DNA from: an uncultured Clostridia bacterium
Lineage (GTDB): Bacteria; Bacillota; Clostridia; Christensenellales; Borkfalkiaceae
Reading direction: 5' to 3'
Assembly (NCBI GenBank): GCA_946540675.1
Contig: CAMNIW010000003.1
Coordinates: forward strand, 1-34,013
Length of the DNA stretch: 34,013 bases
Both the position numbers and the translations under genes were made by a program. This document shows, in pieces, positions 1 through 8,300 of the stretch. The notes below the pieces were generated by a model. That model made no database searches. It was not told where the DNA came from and worked only from the letters and a program-made list of their open reading frames with translations. Each line of letters begins with the position of its first letter. The first letter of the stretch is position 1.

Positions 1-126
1 TCACAAACGCACCAAACGCCAAAGTACGCGCCGACGTACCACGGGTAAAAGTTGCAAACCACGGCACGGTCGCCGTCGCGGACGCCGTCGCTCCAATACC
101 CGCCGCAAATGAACGCGTGAAGCGCG
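1..126 (-). repeat. DGR variable repeat (VR1), end of target gene
   Basis: Aligns without gaps to the template repeat at 33215-33340 over 126 nt with 13 mismatches (window positions 23, 26, 31, 32, 38, 49, 50, 58, 59, 79, 89, 91, 98). Every mismatch is a T in TR on the plus strand, i.e. an A on the coding strand. TR codons that are Asn in the pattern GGNWNNG / NCNNYPWNVNANIG become Y, S, D, V, F, Y and G here. The repeat ends abruptly at 126/127, where VR1 and TR diverge. Confidence 0.95.
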
Positions 127-1103
127 GTTGCGCTTGGAATATATGCGTCGCCGTGTCCGCTGCCTAAAACGTCCTGCCACGCCCACGCGGACGCCGTAGG
201 ATCAAGGCAAAATTCGTCTACCCATTTCCAAACGTTACCCACAAGATCGCGGATATTAACCGCCGAAACCGCGTAAGTCACATTGCCGCAAAGTGTACGG
301 GCGGTGTTTCCGGTTGCGCTCCATGCGTAAGTATTGTTGTTATCCTGCCCCTCGGGAGATCCGAAAGCGGCTTGACAAAACTCCGCGTAAGTTGGTAAAC
401 GCTTACCGACGCGGCGGGCTTTCTCGTTGGCAATGTACCAATCAAGCCCCTCTGTTCCGGTAATAGGGTTTGCGCCCTTGACGGTAGCCAATCCGCCGTC
501 GCCGTCGTCTGATGAAAGGTAAATGTCGCCCCAAAGTCCATTACCGATATAAACCATTCCGGCGGGGTCGCACTTCGGACGGAATAAAAGCGTCCATACG
601 GAGTTAGGAACAACGCCGTTATAAACGTTTGATTGCCAACCGCTGCCGTTCTCTACGCCGGAAGCATTGACCGGAATACCTGCGTCGCTAACCTTTCTTA
701 CTACGCCGTAATGGAAACCACCGATACGGCGGGAATTTGCGGCGGTGTAACCGCTTGGAAACGCTACGGAAGTCGAAATCTTGTAAATTTCGTTCTGATC
801 CACGGTTTCGTCGCCGTTTGTAGGGTCACAAATGAAAATATTGTAATCTGTACCAACGGTAAACGCTGCCCCGCTATCAAGGTCGGCGGGTGTAAGTGTT
901 GCCGCGGTTGTCTTAAAGATCGAAGATCCTACGGCGATAAGAAGATCGCCCATAACTTCGATTTCGTCCGGCGCGTCTTCGCCTGCTGCATAGATAAACG
1001 CTTTTTCCCTTGCTACAATGTCGCCCATTGTGGCAAGTTTGGCGGTTGTAATCTTTGCTTTTGCGCTCTGCATTGACTCGTCGTAAAGAAAAAACTTTGC
1101 CAT
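1..1103 (-). CDS. DGR target: tail receptor-binding protein with FGE/C-type-lectin-like fold (3' end cut by window edge)
   Basis: This frame is absent from the ORF track because it has no stop in the window. ATG at 1103 follows AGAAAGGAGTT and the frame stays open for 367 codons to the edge. The C-terminal half has formylglycine-enzyme/C-lectin landmarks: KRLPTYAEFCQAA, then DLVGNVWKWVDEF, then the GGYWSDG...DRA...GVW segment that forms the variable repeat. Phage DGR targets typically have this fold and display the variable residues at a tail tip for receptor binding; that role is inferred from the family. The N-terminal ~150 residues (start MAKFFLYDE) probably attach to the tail. It is the last gene of the tail operon. 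If the genome is circular, the gene finishes at 33896 with D-S-Q-stop and is about 370 aa. Confidence 0.88.
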   Translation of the reverse strand, partial: MAKFFLYDESMQSAKAKITTAKLATMGDIVAREKAFIYAAGEDAPDEIEVMGDLLIAVGSSIFKTTAATLTPADLDSGAAFTVGTDYNIFICDPTNGDETVDQNEIYKISTSVAFPSGYTAANSRRIGGFHYGVVRKVSDAGIPVNASGVENGSGWQSNVYNGVVPNSVWTLLFRPKCDPAGMVYIGNGLWGDIYLSSDDGDGGLATVKGANPITGTEGLDWYIANEKARRVGKRLPTYAEFCQAAFGSPEGQDNNNTYAWSATGNTARTLCGNVTYAVSAVNIRDLVGNVWKWVDEFCLDPTASAWAWQDVLGSGHGDAYIPSATALHAFICGGYWSDGVRDGDRAVVCNFYPWYVGAYFGVWCVC

Positions 1104-1121
1104 TTTATAAACTCCTTTCTT

Positions 1122-1556
1122 TTATGCCTGCAACTGTTCCAAAATCTCGTCGATTTCTTCTTCCGTAATATCCATTTTTTCGTAGATACTCGGAATTTTA
1201 ACAAGGTCAAATGTTGTTGCCCCTGCCGTTACCGCCTTGTTTGTAACAATGTCGCTTGTGATAAACGAAACGTTGCCGTGTTCGTCCGGTTCGCTCTGAT
1301 TGTGTGTGACGCTCTTAACGATAACGTCCACGTTGCCAACGCGTGCCGCGCTGCCCTCGTCTGCTTCCGCAAGATAGTTTACGTTTACCGTCTTGCGGTC
1401 GCTTGAAATCTCGTTGATGATCGCTTTGTCGTAGTTAAGGTTTTTAATTCTGTTGATCTCTTTGATAACGTCTTTAGCCTTAACTAAACCTTGCTTATAC
1501 ATTTCGAGATAATTAAAAAAATCTGCCCTACAATTTATTTTTACTTTGTATGCCAT
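1122..1556 (-). CDS. Unknown small tail-region protein
   Basis: 144 aa; ATG at 1556 follows AGAAAGGGGC. I do not recognise a family. The N-terminal ~45 residues are charged and helical (YKQGLVKAKDVIKEINRIKN), the middle is beta-rich and polar, and the C-terminus is a short acidic helix (ITEEEIDEILEQLQA). It sits between a baseplate-like protein and the DGR target, 18 nt upstream of the target start and in the same operon, so a structural or assembly role for the tail tip or fibre is the best guess. No signal peptide or membrane segment. Confidence 0.7.
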   Translation of the reverse strand: MAYKVKINCRADFFNYLEMYKQGLVKAKDVIKEINRIKNLNYDKAIINEISSDRKTVNVNYLAEADEGSAARVGNVDVIVKSVTHNQSEPDEHGNVSFITSDIVTNKAVTAGATTFDLVKIPSIYEKMDITEEEIDEILEQLQA

Positions 1557-1581
1557 TTTTAAGCCCCTTTCTTTGAAATGC

Positions 1582-2664
1582 TTAATTGCTGCTTGCTACA
1601 TACGCGCCCACATATCCGCCAACGTAAGCGTAACCCGCGTCGTTGTAGATCTTAAAGTTGACCGTTTCGGTTGTCTTTGTATGGTCAAGCGTGAATGTGT
1701 GCGGAATAACCGTATAATCGTCGTTTGCTGCTTCGACGGTATAGTCGCCGTGTTCTGTAAGAAGAAGCGGTTTTGTTTCGTCGTATGTGTAGCGTGTGAC
1801 TTTTCCGGTTGTGGTGTTGGTTGCCACGATCACGAAGTCGGTTAATGTTTCCTGCGTTCCGTTTTCAAACGATAACTTGGTCGCAAGATCTTTCGCCATA
1901 ACTCCGGTTGTGTTCTTGATCTCGTCGATCTGATTTTGCAACATTGCCGCGGTCGCTTCGCCGATAAGATCTTTCATTTCTTCGTAAAGATCGTCAAACC
2001 TTGTATGCTGAATTTCTGCATAACTTGTAAAGTCTGCAAGCATTGATCTATACGCCGCGCTTCCTTGGTCTTCCAAATTATGAATAACCGCAAGATAGGT
2101 CGCGTACTGTTGTGTAATCATTGCTTGATAACGTGCGAAGTAGGCGTTAAATTGCTCCGTGATCTGTGAAAAATCAATCTCTTTTACGGTCGAAACTACC
2201 CAACCGCAAAGATCCGCGTCCGCGCGGGTGTCTGTGATGTTTTCTTGTGTGATCGCGATTGTTCCGGCTGCGACGTAGATTTCCGCCAACTTTAAGTCAT
2301 AATATGCGCCGGATCTTACGATTTCGGGCGCGGTCGGATTTTCTGCATAACCGCCTTTTTGAATGTAGATATAAATATCGCGTTCGGTGTCGTCCCTGCG
2401 CAAAACAACGTTGTCGATACGGTTTAGTGTACCGCTTGCCGTTTCAAGGTCGAATGTCTGCGCGTTTCGGAAGTTCTTAACCTTTGCGCCTATATTGCAA
2501 TAACCCTTTGCAACTGTGACGCTCATATCGTCGTTTGCGGTTACTTGCATTTGACCGTTAAAAACGCCCGTTACGAAGAAAGGTTTTAACCAATCCGTCA
2601 TATCGTCCGCGTCGTAAACTCTGTCGCCCTCTACGGAATTGTAAAAGTATGCGTATTCGCTCAT
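1582..2664 (-). CDS. Baseplate / tail-fibre structural protein
   Basis: 360 aa; ATG at 2664 after a GGGGGG purine run. The N-terminus (SEYAYFYNSVEGDRVYDADD, then FFVTGVF) resembles the start of many Firmicutes phage baseplate-upper or receptor-binding-like proteins, followed by a beta-rich domain (NRIDNVVLRRDD). A central long helical segment (about 175-265, ITEQFNAYFARYQAMITQQY...) looks like a trimeric coiled stalk, and the C-terminal ~90 residues are beta-rich and end in Tyr/Gly repeats (YAYVGGYVGAYV). Position after the Gp37-like hub fits a baseplate or fibre role. Family name is from memory; the structural role is fairly secure. Confidence 0.75.
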   Translation of the reverse strand: MSEYAYFYNSVEGDRVYDADDMTDWLKPFFVTGVFNGQMQVTANDDMSVTVAKGYCNIGAKVKNFRNAQTFDLETASGTLNRIDNVVLRRDDTERDIYIYIQKGGYAENPTAPEIVRSGAYYDLKLAEIYVAAGTIAITQENITDTRADADLCGWVVSTVKEIDFSQITEQFNAYFARYQAMITQQYATYLAVIHNLEDQGSAAYRSMLADFTSYAEIQHTRFDDLYEEMKDLIGEATAAMLQNQIDEIKNTTGVMAKDLATKLSFENGTQETLTDFVIVATNTTTGKVTRYTYDETKPLLLTEHGDYTVEAANDDYTVIPHTFTLDHTKTTETVNFKIYNDAGYAYVGGYVGAYVASSN

Positions 2665-2668
2665 TGTA

Positions 2669-3712
2669 TTAGTCCCCCCAATCTATCGTTTCGGGAAGTG
2701 GATCGCCCAAAGTTGGTACTACATACCCCCCGCCGTATTCGTAAACCTCTTGGATCTCGGTAATACGCTTGTTCATATACAAACCCCACGATTTCTTTTT
2801 GACGGTCACAATGTCGCCCAAATCGTAGTCGTCTTTATACTTGAAGTTGATTTCCGGCGCGGTTTCACACTCTAAACTTTCCGCTTCGATTGCTTCGTTT
2901 AACGCTTCATATCCGCGTTGTTTTAATACTTCTTTATATTGCGCCGCCGTTAGGTTCTCCGGTGATAAATCGCGGGCGTCAACGAATAATTCGCGAAGCC
3001 CTAAACCCTCGCCCCCGCCTACCGTGACGACAACGCGGTCGCTTCCGTCGCCCTGCCCGCCTACAATAGCGCAAGTCTTCAAGGCTTGGTCGTTAAACTT
3101 ATAAATCGCATTTGTAAGGTTGTTATAGTCTTCGGAGAAAATAACGCGGTTGTGTTCGCTTTGTGCGAAACTGTGATCCGTTCCTTTCATAGTGTCAAAT
3201 ACGATTTTGTGGGCGTCGAAGTCCGGCGTAAACCGATACCCGATAAGCCCGTATTTTGCAATTTTTGTTTGAACGACTTGTAAATTTCTATAAGTCGCTT
3301 GAAAAGAAACGCGATCGTCGAAGCCGTGAAGTTCTCCCAACTCTACAAGCGGGATCGGAACGCAAGCCGTAAGAAGTTCGCGCATAACTACTTCGATCTT
3401 TGCGTTGTCATAATTTACCGTTCCTTTGATGATCCGGCGATCCATATACGAAGAAAGGAAGCGTCCTTTTACTGTGATTTCGTTTTTAATGTCGCTTTCT
3501 TCTTTCTCTATGTCTTCAATAACGCCCGCTTCTTTCGCCCCTTTAATACTGACTATATTACCGCGTACAAATAACGAAAGGTTCTTTTGCGTGATCGGCG
3601 CGTGGATCTCGAAGTTTCCGGCTTCAAAAAACTTTCGCGTCCATATTAAGGACGTTTGGTTTTCGATCGTACCTTTGCGGTATAAATTCGCGTCGTAAAC
3701 TCTAATTTCCAT
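2669..3712 (-). CDS. Tail hub protein, siphovirus Gp37-like
   Basis: 347 aa; ATG at 3712 with GGAG 11 nt upstream. The start MEIRVYDANLYRKGTIENQTSLIWTRKF and the pattern FEIHAPIT...VIEDI resemble the ReqiPepy6 Gp37-like family of siphovirus tail-tip proteins, which sit next to Dit and take the Tal/hub position. The C-terminal part (YDLGDIVTVKKKSWGLYMNKRITEIQEVYE) is a typical closing beta domain. It lies 6 nt downstream of the Dit gene and 4 nt upstream of the next tail gene, so translation is probably coupled. No peptidase motif is visible, so a lytic tail-tip function is not claimed. Confidence 0.82.
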   Translation of the reverse strand: MEIRVYDANLYRKGTIENQTSLIWTRKFFEAGNFEIHAPITQKNLSLFVRGNIVSIKGAKEAGVIEDIEKEESDIKNEITVKGRFLSSYMDRRIIKGTVNYDNAKIEVVMRELLTACVPIPLVELGELHGFDDRVSFQATYRNLQVVQTKIAKYGLIGYRFTPDFDAHKIVFDTMKGTDHSFAQSEHNRVIFSEDYNNLTNAIYKFNDQALKTCAIVGGQGDGSDRVVVTVGGGEGLGLRELFVDARDLSPENLTAAQYKEVLKQRGYEALNEAIEAESLECETAPEINFKYKDDYDLGDIVTVKKKSWGLYMNKRITEIQEVYEYGGGYVVPTLGDPLPETIDWGD

Positions 3713-3718
3713 AAGTTC

Positions 3719-4600
3719 TTAAACTCCTAAATAACGGAAGCGGTAAGTAATTGTAACGTTCATATAGTCGCGCCCTGCTGCCGCTGCATAAGTAAACGTA
3801 TTCTTGCCGTGTACTAACTGTATAAAGTCCGATCCCTCGTCTAAATACTCGTTGATTTCCGTTTCTTCTTCGCCGTCTATAAGGTAAACGGCTTTTTCGT
3901 TTGTTCCGGTTGTTATGCGGATCTTTTGCCCTCTCGAAATCGAAAGCGGGTTGTTATCCGTTCCGATCTTGATATATTCTTCCTGCTCGGTGTGATATAT
4001 CGCGGGGTTTGTTACCGCTCCCATTGCTTCGATAAGTATTTCAATACCGATATTGTCCGCCGCGCTATCGTTGTCAATCTCTTTGATGATTTCCGCCACT
4101 CTTTCGCCGAACGGTTCTTTTTCTGCAATAAAGCAATGTGGAAACTCGAAGCGCGCTTCCCAGCCCGCCATTGTAACGATTGTGTCTTCTTCGTCCTTGA
4201 AGAAAGGATCGGGGCATATAAGGGAAATAACCGCGTTGCGGACAACGCCTTTTTCGTCAATCTCGATTGACTCGACGCGATAGTCAATAATGCGTCGTTC
4301 GTCTTCTTCCGAATAGGTTAGTTGTCCGTTTGTCTTCGGTTTAAAACACTTATAAAGCAAATTGCGGTAATAAACGTGTTTCTTCGATATGTGGGCGGTA
4401 ATAACAATGTTTCTTTGCTGCGTTACGCTGCCTTGGTATGTTGACCCGTCAACCGTTGTATTTTCCGACGTGGTTACTTTGTTTGTTACGCTCATAACGC
4501 CGTCTACGCTTTCCAAAAAGAACGCGCTTTCGTCGTCATAATCGAAAGTGACTTCGACGTCGTCTTCGTTTTTACAAATGATCTTTCTATCTGCGCTCAT
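3719..4600 (-). CDS. Distal tail protein (Dit-like, phage tail family)
   Basis: 293 aa; ATG at 4600. The N-terminal half has the Dit/phage-tail-family pattern: a short beta segment, then RNIVITAHISKK, RNLLYKCFKP.TNGQLTY and VISLICPDPFF, the last being typical of siphovirus tail components of Gram-positive phages. The C-terminal half is a second beta domain. Dit forms a ring between tail tube and hub; its place directly after the tape measure gene (3 nt gap) is the canonical position. Confidence is high for a Dit-like role. Confidence 0.85.
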   Translation of the reverse strand: MSADRKIICKNEDDVEVTFDYDDESAFFLESVDGVMSVTNKVTTSENTTVDGSTYQGSVTQQRNIVITAHISKKHVYYRNLLYKCFKPKTNGQLTYSEEDERRIIDYRVESIEIDEKGVVRNAVISLICPDPFFKDEEDTIVTMAGWEARFEFPHCFIAEKEPFGERVAEIIKEIDNDSAADNIGIEILIEAMGAVTNPAIYHTEQEEYIKIGTDNNPLSISRGQKIRITTGTNEKAVYLIDGEEETEINEYLDEGSDFIQLVHGKNTFTYAAAAGRDYMNVTITYRFRYLGV

Positions 4601-4603
4601 TGC

Positions 4604-7585
4604 TTACCCCTTTTGTAATGCTAAAACCATGTTTCGGGTTTGGTTTCTTGTCTGTCTGCCTACCTCATAAGGCGATAAGGCTTTCGGACTCTGAATATAA
4701 TTGTTTTGTATGAAATCGCCGCGCCCGCCTGCTGCCTGCTGCAATGTGTCGGATCTGTTCTTGTCCGAAAGCGGCGTTACGATTGCGCGCCCGTTTGCTA
4801 CGGTCAAAAGTTCCGCGCCTGCTTCTCCGACGATTGCTTGACCTTTTGAAAGGACGCCGCCTTTCGCAAGTCTTGGAAGTGATATTCTTGATAAACTGCC
4901 GATTGAAACCCCGGGTATTTCGTTTATGACTCCGATAACGCCGTTTATAGCATTTACGAAGCCGTTTACAATATTTTCGATTGTTCCGAATACTGAATTA
5001 CAAGCGGACTTAAACGCGCCCATAACTCCGTCGGCGACTTTCTGCCCTGCGTCCTTAAAGATCCCCGTTATCTTATTCCAAAGATCCGTAAAGAATTGCG
5101 GTATTGCTGAAAAGGCGTTTTTAATTGCCTGCGCCGCCGCGTTGAATTTCTCCGAAAAGAACGTTGCCACGTTTGCGAATACGTTCTTTATATCCGTCCA
5201 ACGTGCCGAAAACCATTGTCCGATCCCTTTGAAGATATTAACAATGTTGTTGTAAGCATTGCTAAACATTGTTTGAAACCATGTTGCAACGGTTGATAAA
5301 GCGTTCTTTATGTCCGTCCAACGTGCGGCGAACCATTGCCCGATCGCCTTAAATACGTTTACAACGTTGTTATAGGCATTTTGAAACATAGTTAAAAACC
5401 ATGTTGCAACCGTTGATAAAGCGTTCTTTATGTCCGTCCAACGTGCGGCGAACCATTGCCCGATTGACATAAACGCATTTACGATATTGTTATAAGCGTT
5501 TGTAAACATAGTCCCGAACCACGTTGCGACCGTTGAAAAGATATTCTTTACGGTCGTCCAAACGCCGGAAAAGAACGTCGAAAGGAACGAAGCCCACGCG
5601 TTCAATATGTTTGTAATGAAACCTACGACGTTTTGCCACGCTGCCTTGATGTAAGTAAAGAAGCCGTCGAAATCGCCGTGAAGCAATGCGACAAGGGCGT
5701 TTATAATGTTCGTTACAAACTGAACGACGTTTGTTACCGCTGCAATAATGCTTGGAACGGCTGCCATTATGCCTTGTAATAATCTTTGAATGTAATTGAT
5801 CCATAATTCAAAGATAGGTTGTAACGCCTGCATAAGACTATCAAACGCCGCCTTTAGGTTTTCAAGAAGTGGTTTAATTGCTTCTACTAACTGATTAAAC
5901 GCCGTCTTGATCTGCTCCCACGCTGCGTTTACTTTATTTCTAAAATCTTCGTTTGTTTTATAAAAATACACAAACGCCGCAACTAACGCCGCTATTGCTG
6001 CAATAACTAAACCCACGGGCGAAGTTAAAGCGGCGATCGCGCCCTTTACTCCCCCGACTTTCGTTATTAGTCCGCCGAATTTTGTAACCAAACCGCCAAC
6101 GCCGGACGTTAGTTTTCCGAATATGGTTAAGGCGGGCGCAAGTGAAGCGACAAGCAATAAGATCTTGCCGATAAGGGCTTTTGTGTTTCCGTCTAAATTC
6201 TTAAACCATGTTGAAAACTGTTTGATTTTCTCCACGATTGAAGAAATTACGGGTTGAAGCGACGCCAATAGTTCGCCCGCAAGTTCTGATCCTGCAAGTT
6301 TCAAATTATTAAGGGCGACTTTTGCTTCGTCCCACGGATCAAGGGTTGCGTTAAATGTATCTTCAACGGTTGATCCGTAATCACTTAACGACGTTGTGAG
6401 ATCTTCAAGGGAAAAACGACCCTCGCGGATCGCCTGCGTCATTTCTGCCGCGCCTTTCTTGCCGAATAATTCCGTCGCGATCTGCAACGCTTCCGTTTCG
6501 CTTCCTGCGCTTTTGATCTTCTCTATGTTTTCGCCCAACGCTTCGTCAAGGGTCTTTCCCTCGGCGGTTGCGTTCTGCTGCGCTTTCTTTAAGGCTGCAA
6601 GGGCGGTCGCGCTATCAACGCCGGACGACTCGAATTGCGCAAGAAGATTTACGCTTTCGGTAAGCCCTAACCCCATTTCTTTAAGGGTTGCGCCGTTTGT
6701 CTGCAAGGCGGTTTCTAACGTTTCCATTGAAACGCCCGTGTCCTGCCCTGCTTTTGTCATAAGTCCTAAAACGTTCTTTGTTTCGCTGCTATCAACGCCG
6801 AATTTTTTCATAATGCTATCGACGCTATCAATAGCCCCGTTTAAGTCCGTCCCGTTGATCTCTGCAAACCGGATAAAGTCTTTTGAAAGATCCGTTAAAG
6901 TCTTCCCCGTTACTCCAAAGCGGGTGTTTACTTCTCCGACCGCCGTTCCTGCGTCTGCTGCCGTCGTCGGCAAGTTCGTAAATACGTCGTCCACGCTATC
7001 TTTAAGCCCGTCCAACGCTTCGCCCGTTGCTCCGGTCTTTGTAATAACGGTGTCGTAACCCTCGTCAAGTTCCATTGCGGAATGAACCGCCGCCGCGCCC
7101 ACGGCTGCCGCTGCTGCCGATAAAGGCGCAAGGGCTTTTCCCGCTGCCTGCATTTTGTCGCCTGCTGCCGAAATCTTGCCGCCTGCCGTTTCAAACTTTT
7201 GTCCTAACGTTTCGGCGTCTTTCTGCGTGTTCTGTAATTCCGTTTCAAGGCTTTTTAATTCTGTTTCGGTCTTGATGATCTCGGTTTCTAACGCGCGGTA
7301 TTTGTCTTCGCCCATTTCGCCGCGCTCGAACGCTTCGCGCGCCTGCTCCTGCGCCGTTTTAAGGGTGTCTAACTTCTCTTTTGTATTCGATACCGCTTGT
7401 TGTAATAACTCTTGCTTTTTGGCGGTAAGTTCTACGTTTTTCGGGTCAAGTTTAAGGGCATTATTTACCGCCTTTAATTCGTTTTGTAACGATTTCGCGG
7501 TTGAATTAACCCCCTTTAATGCTTGATCTAACTTTTGTGTAGATCCCCCGATTTCTATTGTGATACCCTTAATGTTATTTGCCAT
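4604..7585 (-). CDS. Tail tape measure protein
   Basis: 993 aa from ATG 7585 (the track starts at GTG 7594, but GGAAAGGG lies only 1 nt from that GTG and 8 nt from the ATG). The N-terminal ~150 residues are coiled coil (STQKLDQALKGVNSTAKSLQ...), followed by an Ala-rich region, hydrophobic segments near the middle (LIGKILLLVASLAPALTIF, VGLVIAAIAALVAAFVYFY) and a stretch of about four 40-residue W/F-rich repeats. The C-terminus carries the AKGGVLSKGQAIVGEAGAE motif common in tape measures. The protein sets tail length and is probably ejected with DNA. Its start overlaps the end of the GT frame by 11 nt. Confidence 0.96.
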   Translation of the reverse strand: MANNIKGITIEIGGSTQKLDQALKGVNSTAKSLQNELKAVNNALKLDPKNVELTAKKQELLQQAVSNTKEKLDTLKTAQEQAREAFERGEMGEDKYRALETEIIKTETELKSLETELQNTQKDAETLGQKFETAGGKISAAGDKMQAAGKALAPLSAAAAAVGAAAVHSAMELDEGYDTVITKTGATGEALDGLKDSVDDVFTNLPTTAADAGTAVGEVNTRFGVTGKTLTDLSKDFIRFAEINGTDLNGAIDSVDSIMKKFGVDSSETKNVLGLMTKAGQDTGVSMETLETALQTNGATLKEMGLGLTESVNLLAQFESSGVDSATALAALKKAQQNATAEGKTLDEALGENIEKIKSAGSETEALQIATELFGKKGAAEMTQAIREGRFSLEDLTTSLSDYGSTVEDTFNATLDPWDEAKVALNNLKLAGSELAGELLASLQPVISSIVEKIKQFSTWFKNLDGNTKALIGKILLLVASLAPALTIFGKLTSGVGGLVTKFGGLITKVGGVKGAIAALTSPVGLVIAAIAALVAAFVYFYKTNEDFRNKVNAAWEQIKTAFNQLVEAIKPLLENLKAAFDSLMQALQPIFELWINYIQRLLQGIMAAVPSIIAAVTNVVQFVTNIINALVALLHGDFDGFFTYIKAAWQNVVGFITNILNAWASFLSTFFSGVWTTVKNIFSTVATWFGTMFTNAYNNIVNAFMSIGQWFAARWTDIKNALSTVATWFLTMFQNAYNNVVNVFKAIGQWFAARWTDIKNALSTVATWFQTMFSNAYNNIVNIFKGIGQWFSARWTDIKNVFANVATFFSEKFNAAAQAIKNAFSAIPQFFTDLWNKITGIFKDAGQKVADGVMGAFKSACNSVFGTIENIVNGFVNAINGVIGVINEIPGVSIGSLSRISLPRLAKGGVLSKGQAIVGEAGAELLTVANGRAIVTPLSDKNRSDTLQQAAGGRGDFIQNNYIQSPKALSPYEVGRQTRNQTRNMVLALQKG
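5158..5580 (-). repeat. Tandem 120-bp coding repeats in the tape measure gene
   Basis: About four in-frame units of 120 nt (40 codons). The two central units, starting near 5278 and 5398, are nearly identical at the DNA level; the flanking units near 5158 and 5518 are diverged. Each encodes the pattern STVATWF..MF.NAYNN.VN.F..IGQWFAARWTDIKN. Such repeats can change tail length by unit gain or loss. Confidence 0.9.
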
Positions 7586-7861
7586 ATTTCGCACCCTTTC
7601 CGAATTTCTCGCGAAGTTGCGATCTATCCGGTTTTGTTTGTGTCATTCTCCAACAATTTTCTAAATACTCGCGCCCGTCCTCGGTCTGATTTAAGTTGTA
7701 GATATAGGCTTCGCGCACATAAAACAAATATTCGTCAAACTCCAATTCGTCTATTTGCTTGAAGTTTAAGCCCGTATATGCTGCAACTAAATGTTCGCTT
7801 TCGGTTTCCGGCTTGTAATAATACTTTTGTTTTTTGCCCCCTGCGTAATAGGGCAACTTTA
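7575..7861 (-). CDS. Tail assembly chaperone T domain, made by -1 frameshift (GT)
   Basis: This frame encodes PYYAGGKKQKYYYKPETESEHLVAAYTGLNF...KFGKGAKYGK and ends inside the tape measure start. The only start codon offered by the track is a TTG at 7856, with no ribosome binding site. The frame connects seamlessly to the upstream G gene: a slippery heptamer C CCA AAC lies immediately before the G stop codon, and a -1 slip there reads CTA AAG TTG CCC. The product would be a GT fusion of ~204 aa. G/GT pairs upstream of the tape measure are universal in many siphoviruses and bind its hydrophobic parts during tail assembly. Confidence 0.85.
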
Positions 7862-8188
7862 GTTTGGGTCGTCGGCAACTCCACCCACGAACGCGTAAAA
7901 CATTTTTATAAACTCGGTCATTTCCTCAATGTCGTAATTCTCGATCATGTAAGCGACCGTTACTTCCTCGTTGTTAAGGTTATTCGATAATGTTTCGGCA
8001 CAAAGCGCGCCGAATGTATCCATAATGTCGTCAATCTCGATTTCGTTTTCGTCTGTGTTCTGTAATGCCTGCAACTTCTCAAAAGTCTTTTTCTTCGGCA
8101 TTTTTACTTGTAATTTGCGATCGTCCTTTAATGTGACGTTAAAAAAGGATCTCTTAATCTTGTTAAAGTCAAATGATATGTTTGCCAT
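7859..8188 (-). CDS. Tail assembly chaperone G
   Basis: 109 aa; ATG at 8188 follows GAAAGGAG. Acidic small protein (IEIDDIMDTFGALCAETLSNNLNN, EDIEEMTEFIKMFYAFVGGV) with the size, position and helical make-up of siphovirus tail chaperones. It lies between the tail tube gene and the tape measure gene. The last codons are GAC CCA AAC TAA, a perfect X XXY YYZ slippery site abutting the stop. Expected ratio of G to GT depends on this site; no clear downstream pseudoknot was worked out. Confidence 0.85.
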   Translation of the reverse strand: MANISFDFNKIKRSFFNVTLKDDRKLQVKMPKKKTFEKLQALQNTDENEIEIDDIMDTFGALCAETLSNNLNNEEVTVAYMIENYDIEEMTEFIKMFYAFVGGVADDPN

Positions 8189-8231
8189 TTTGCAAAACTC
8201 CTTTCGTATTTCTGTTATAAGAAATTAGCGA

Positions 8232-8254
8232 CGGGCGGGAAGATAAACCGCCCG
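8232..8254 (-). terminator. Hairpin after tail tube gene
   Basis: CGGGCGG and CCGCCCG form a perfect 7-bp stem around a 9-nt loop in the 112-nt gap between the tail tube gene and G. The sequence after the stem on the minus strand is not U-rich, so it may set mRNA ends or stability rather than terminate transcription fully. This fits high tube protein expression relative to downstream genes. Confidence 0.5.
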
Positions 8255-8300
8255 ACCGCCGCTACTGTACTTTGTAATGTGGTTTACGGGCTATGATGTT

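Noticed and set aside
1-186. Minus-strand ORF of 61 aa (Arg-rich)
   Set aside because: Wrong frame inside the DGR target gene; Arg-rich composition is typical of an out-of-frame shadow.
5158-5580. CRISPR array or satellite
   Set aside because: The 120-bp periodic repeats are in frame and encode a protein repeat; no spacer structure.
6396-7058. Plus-strand ORF of 220 aa opposite the tape measure gene
   Set aside because: Antisense shadow, low-complexity Ser/Ala/Phe composition, no RBS.
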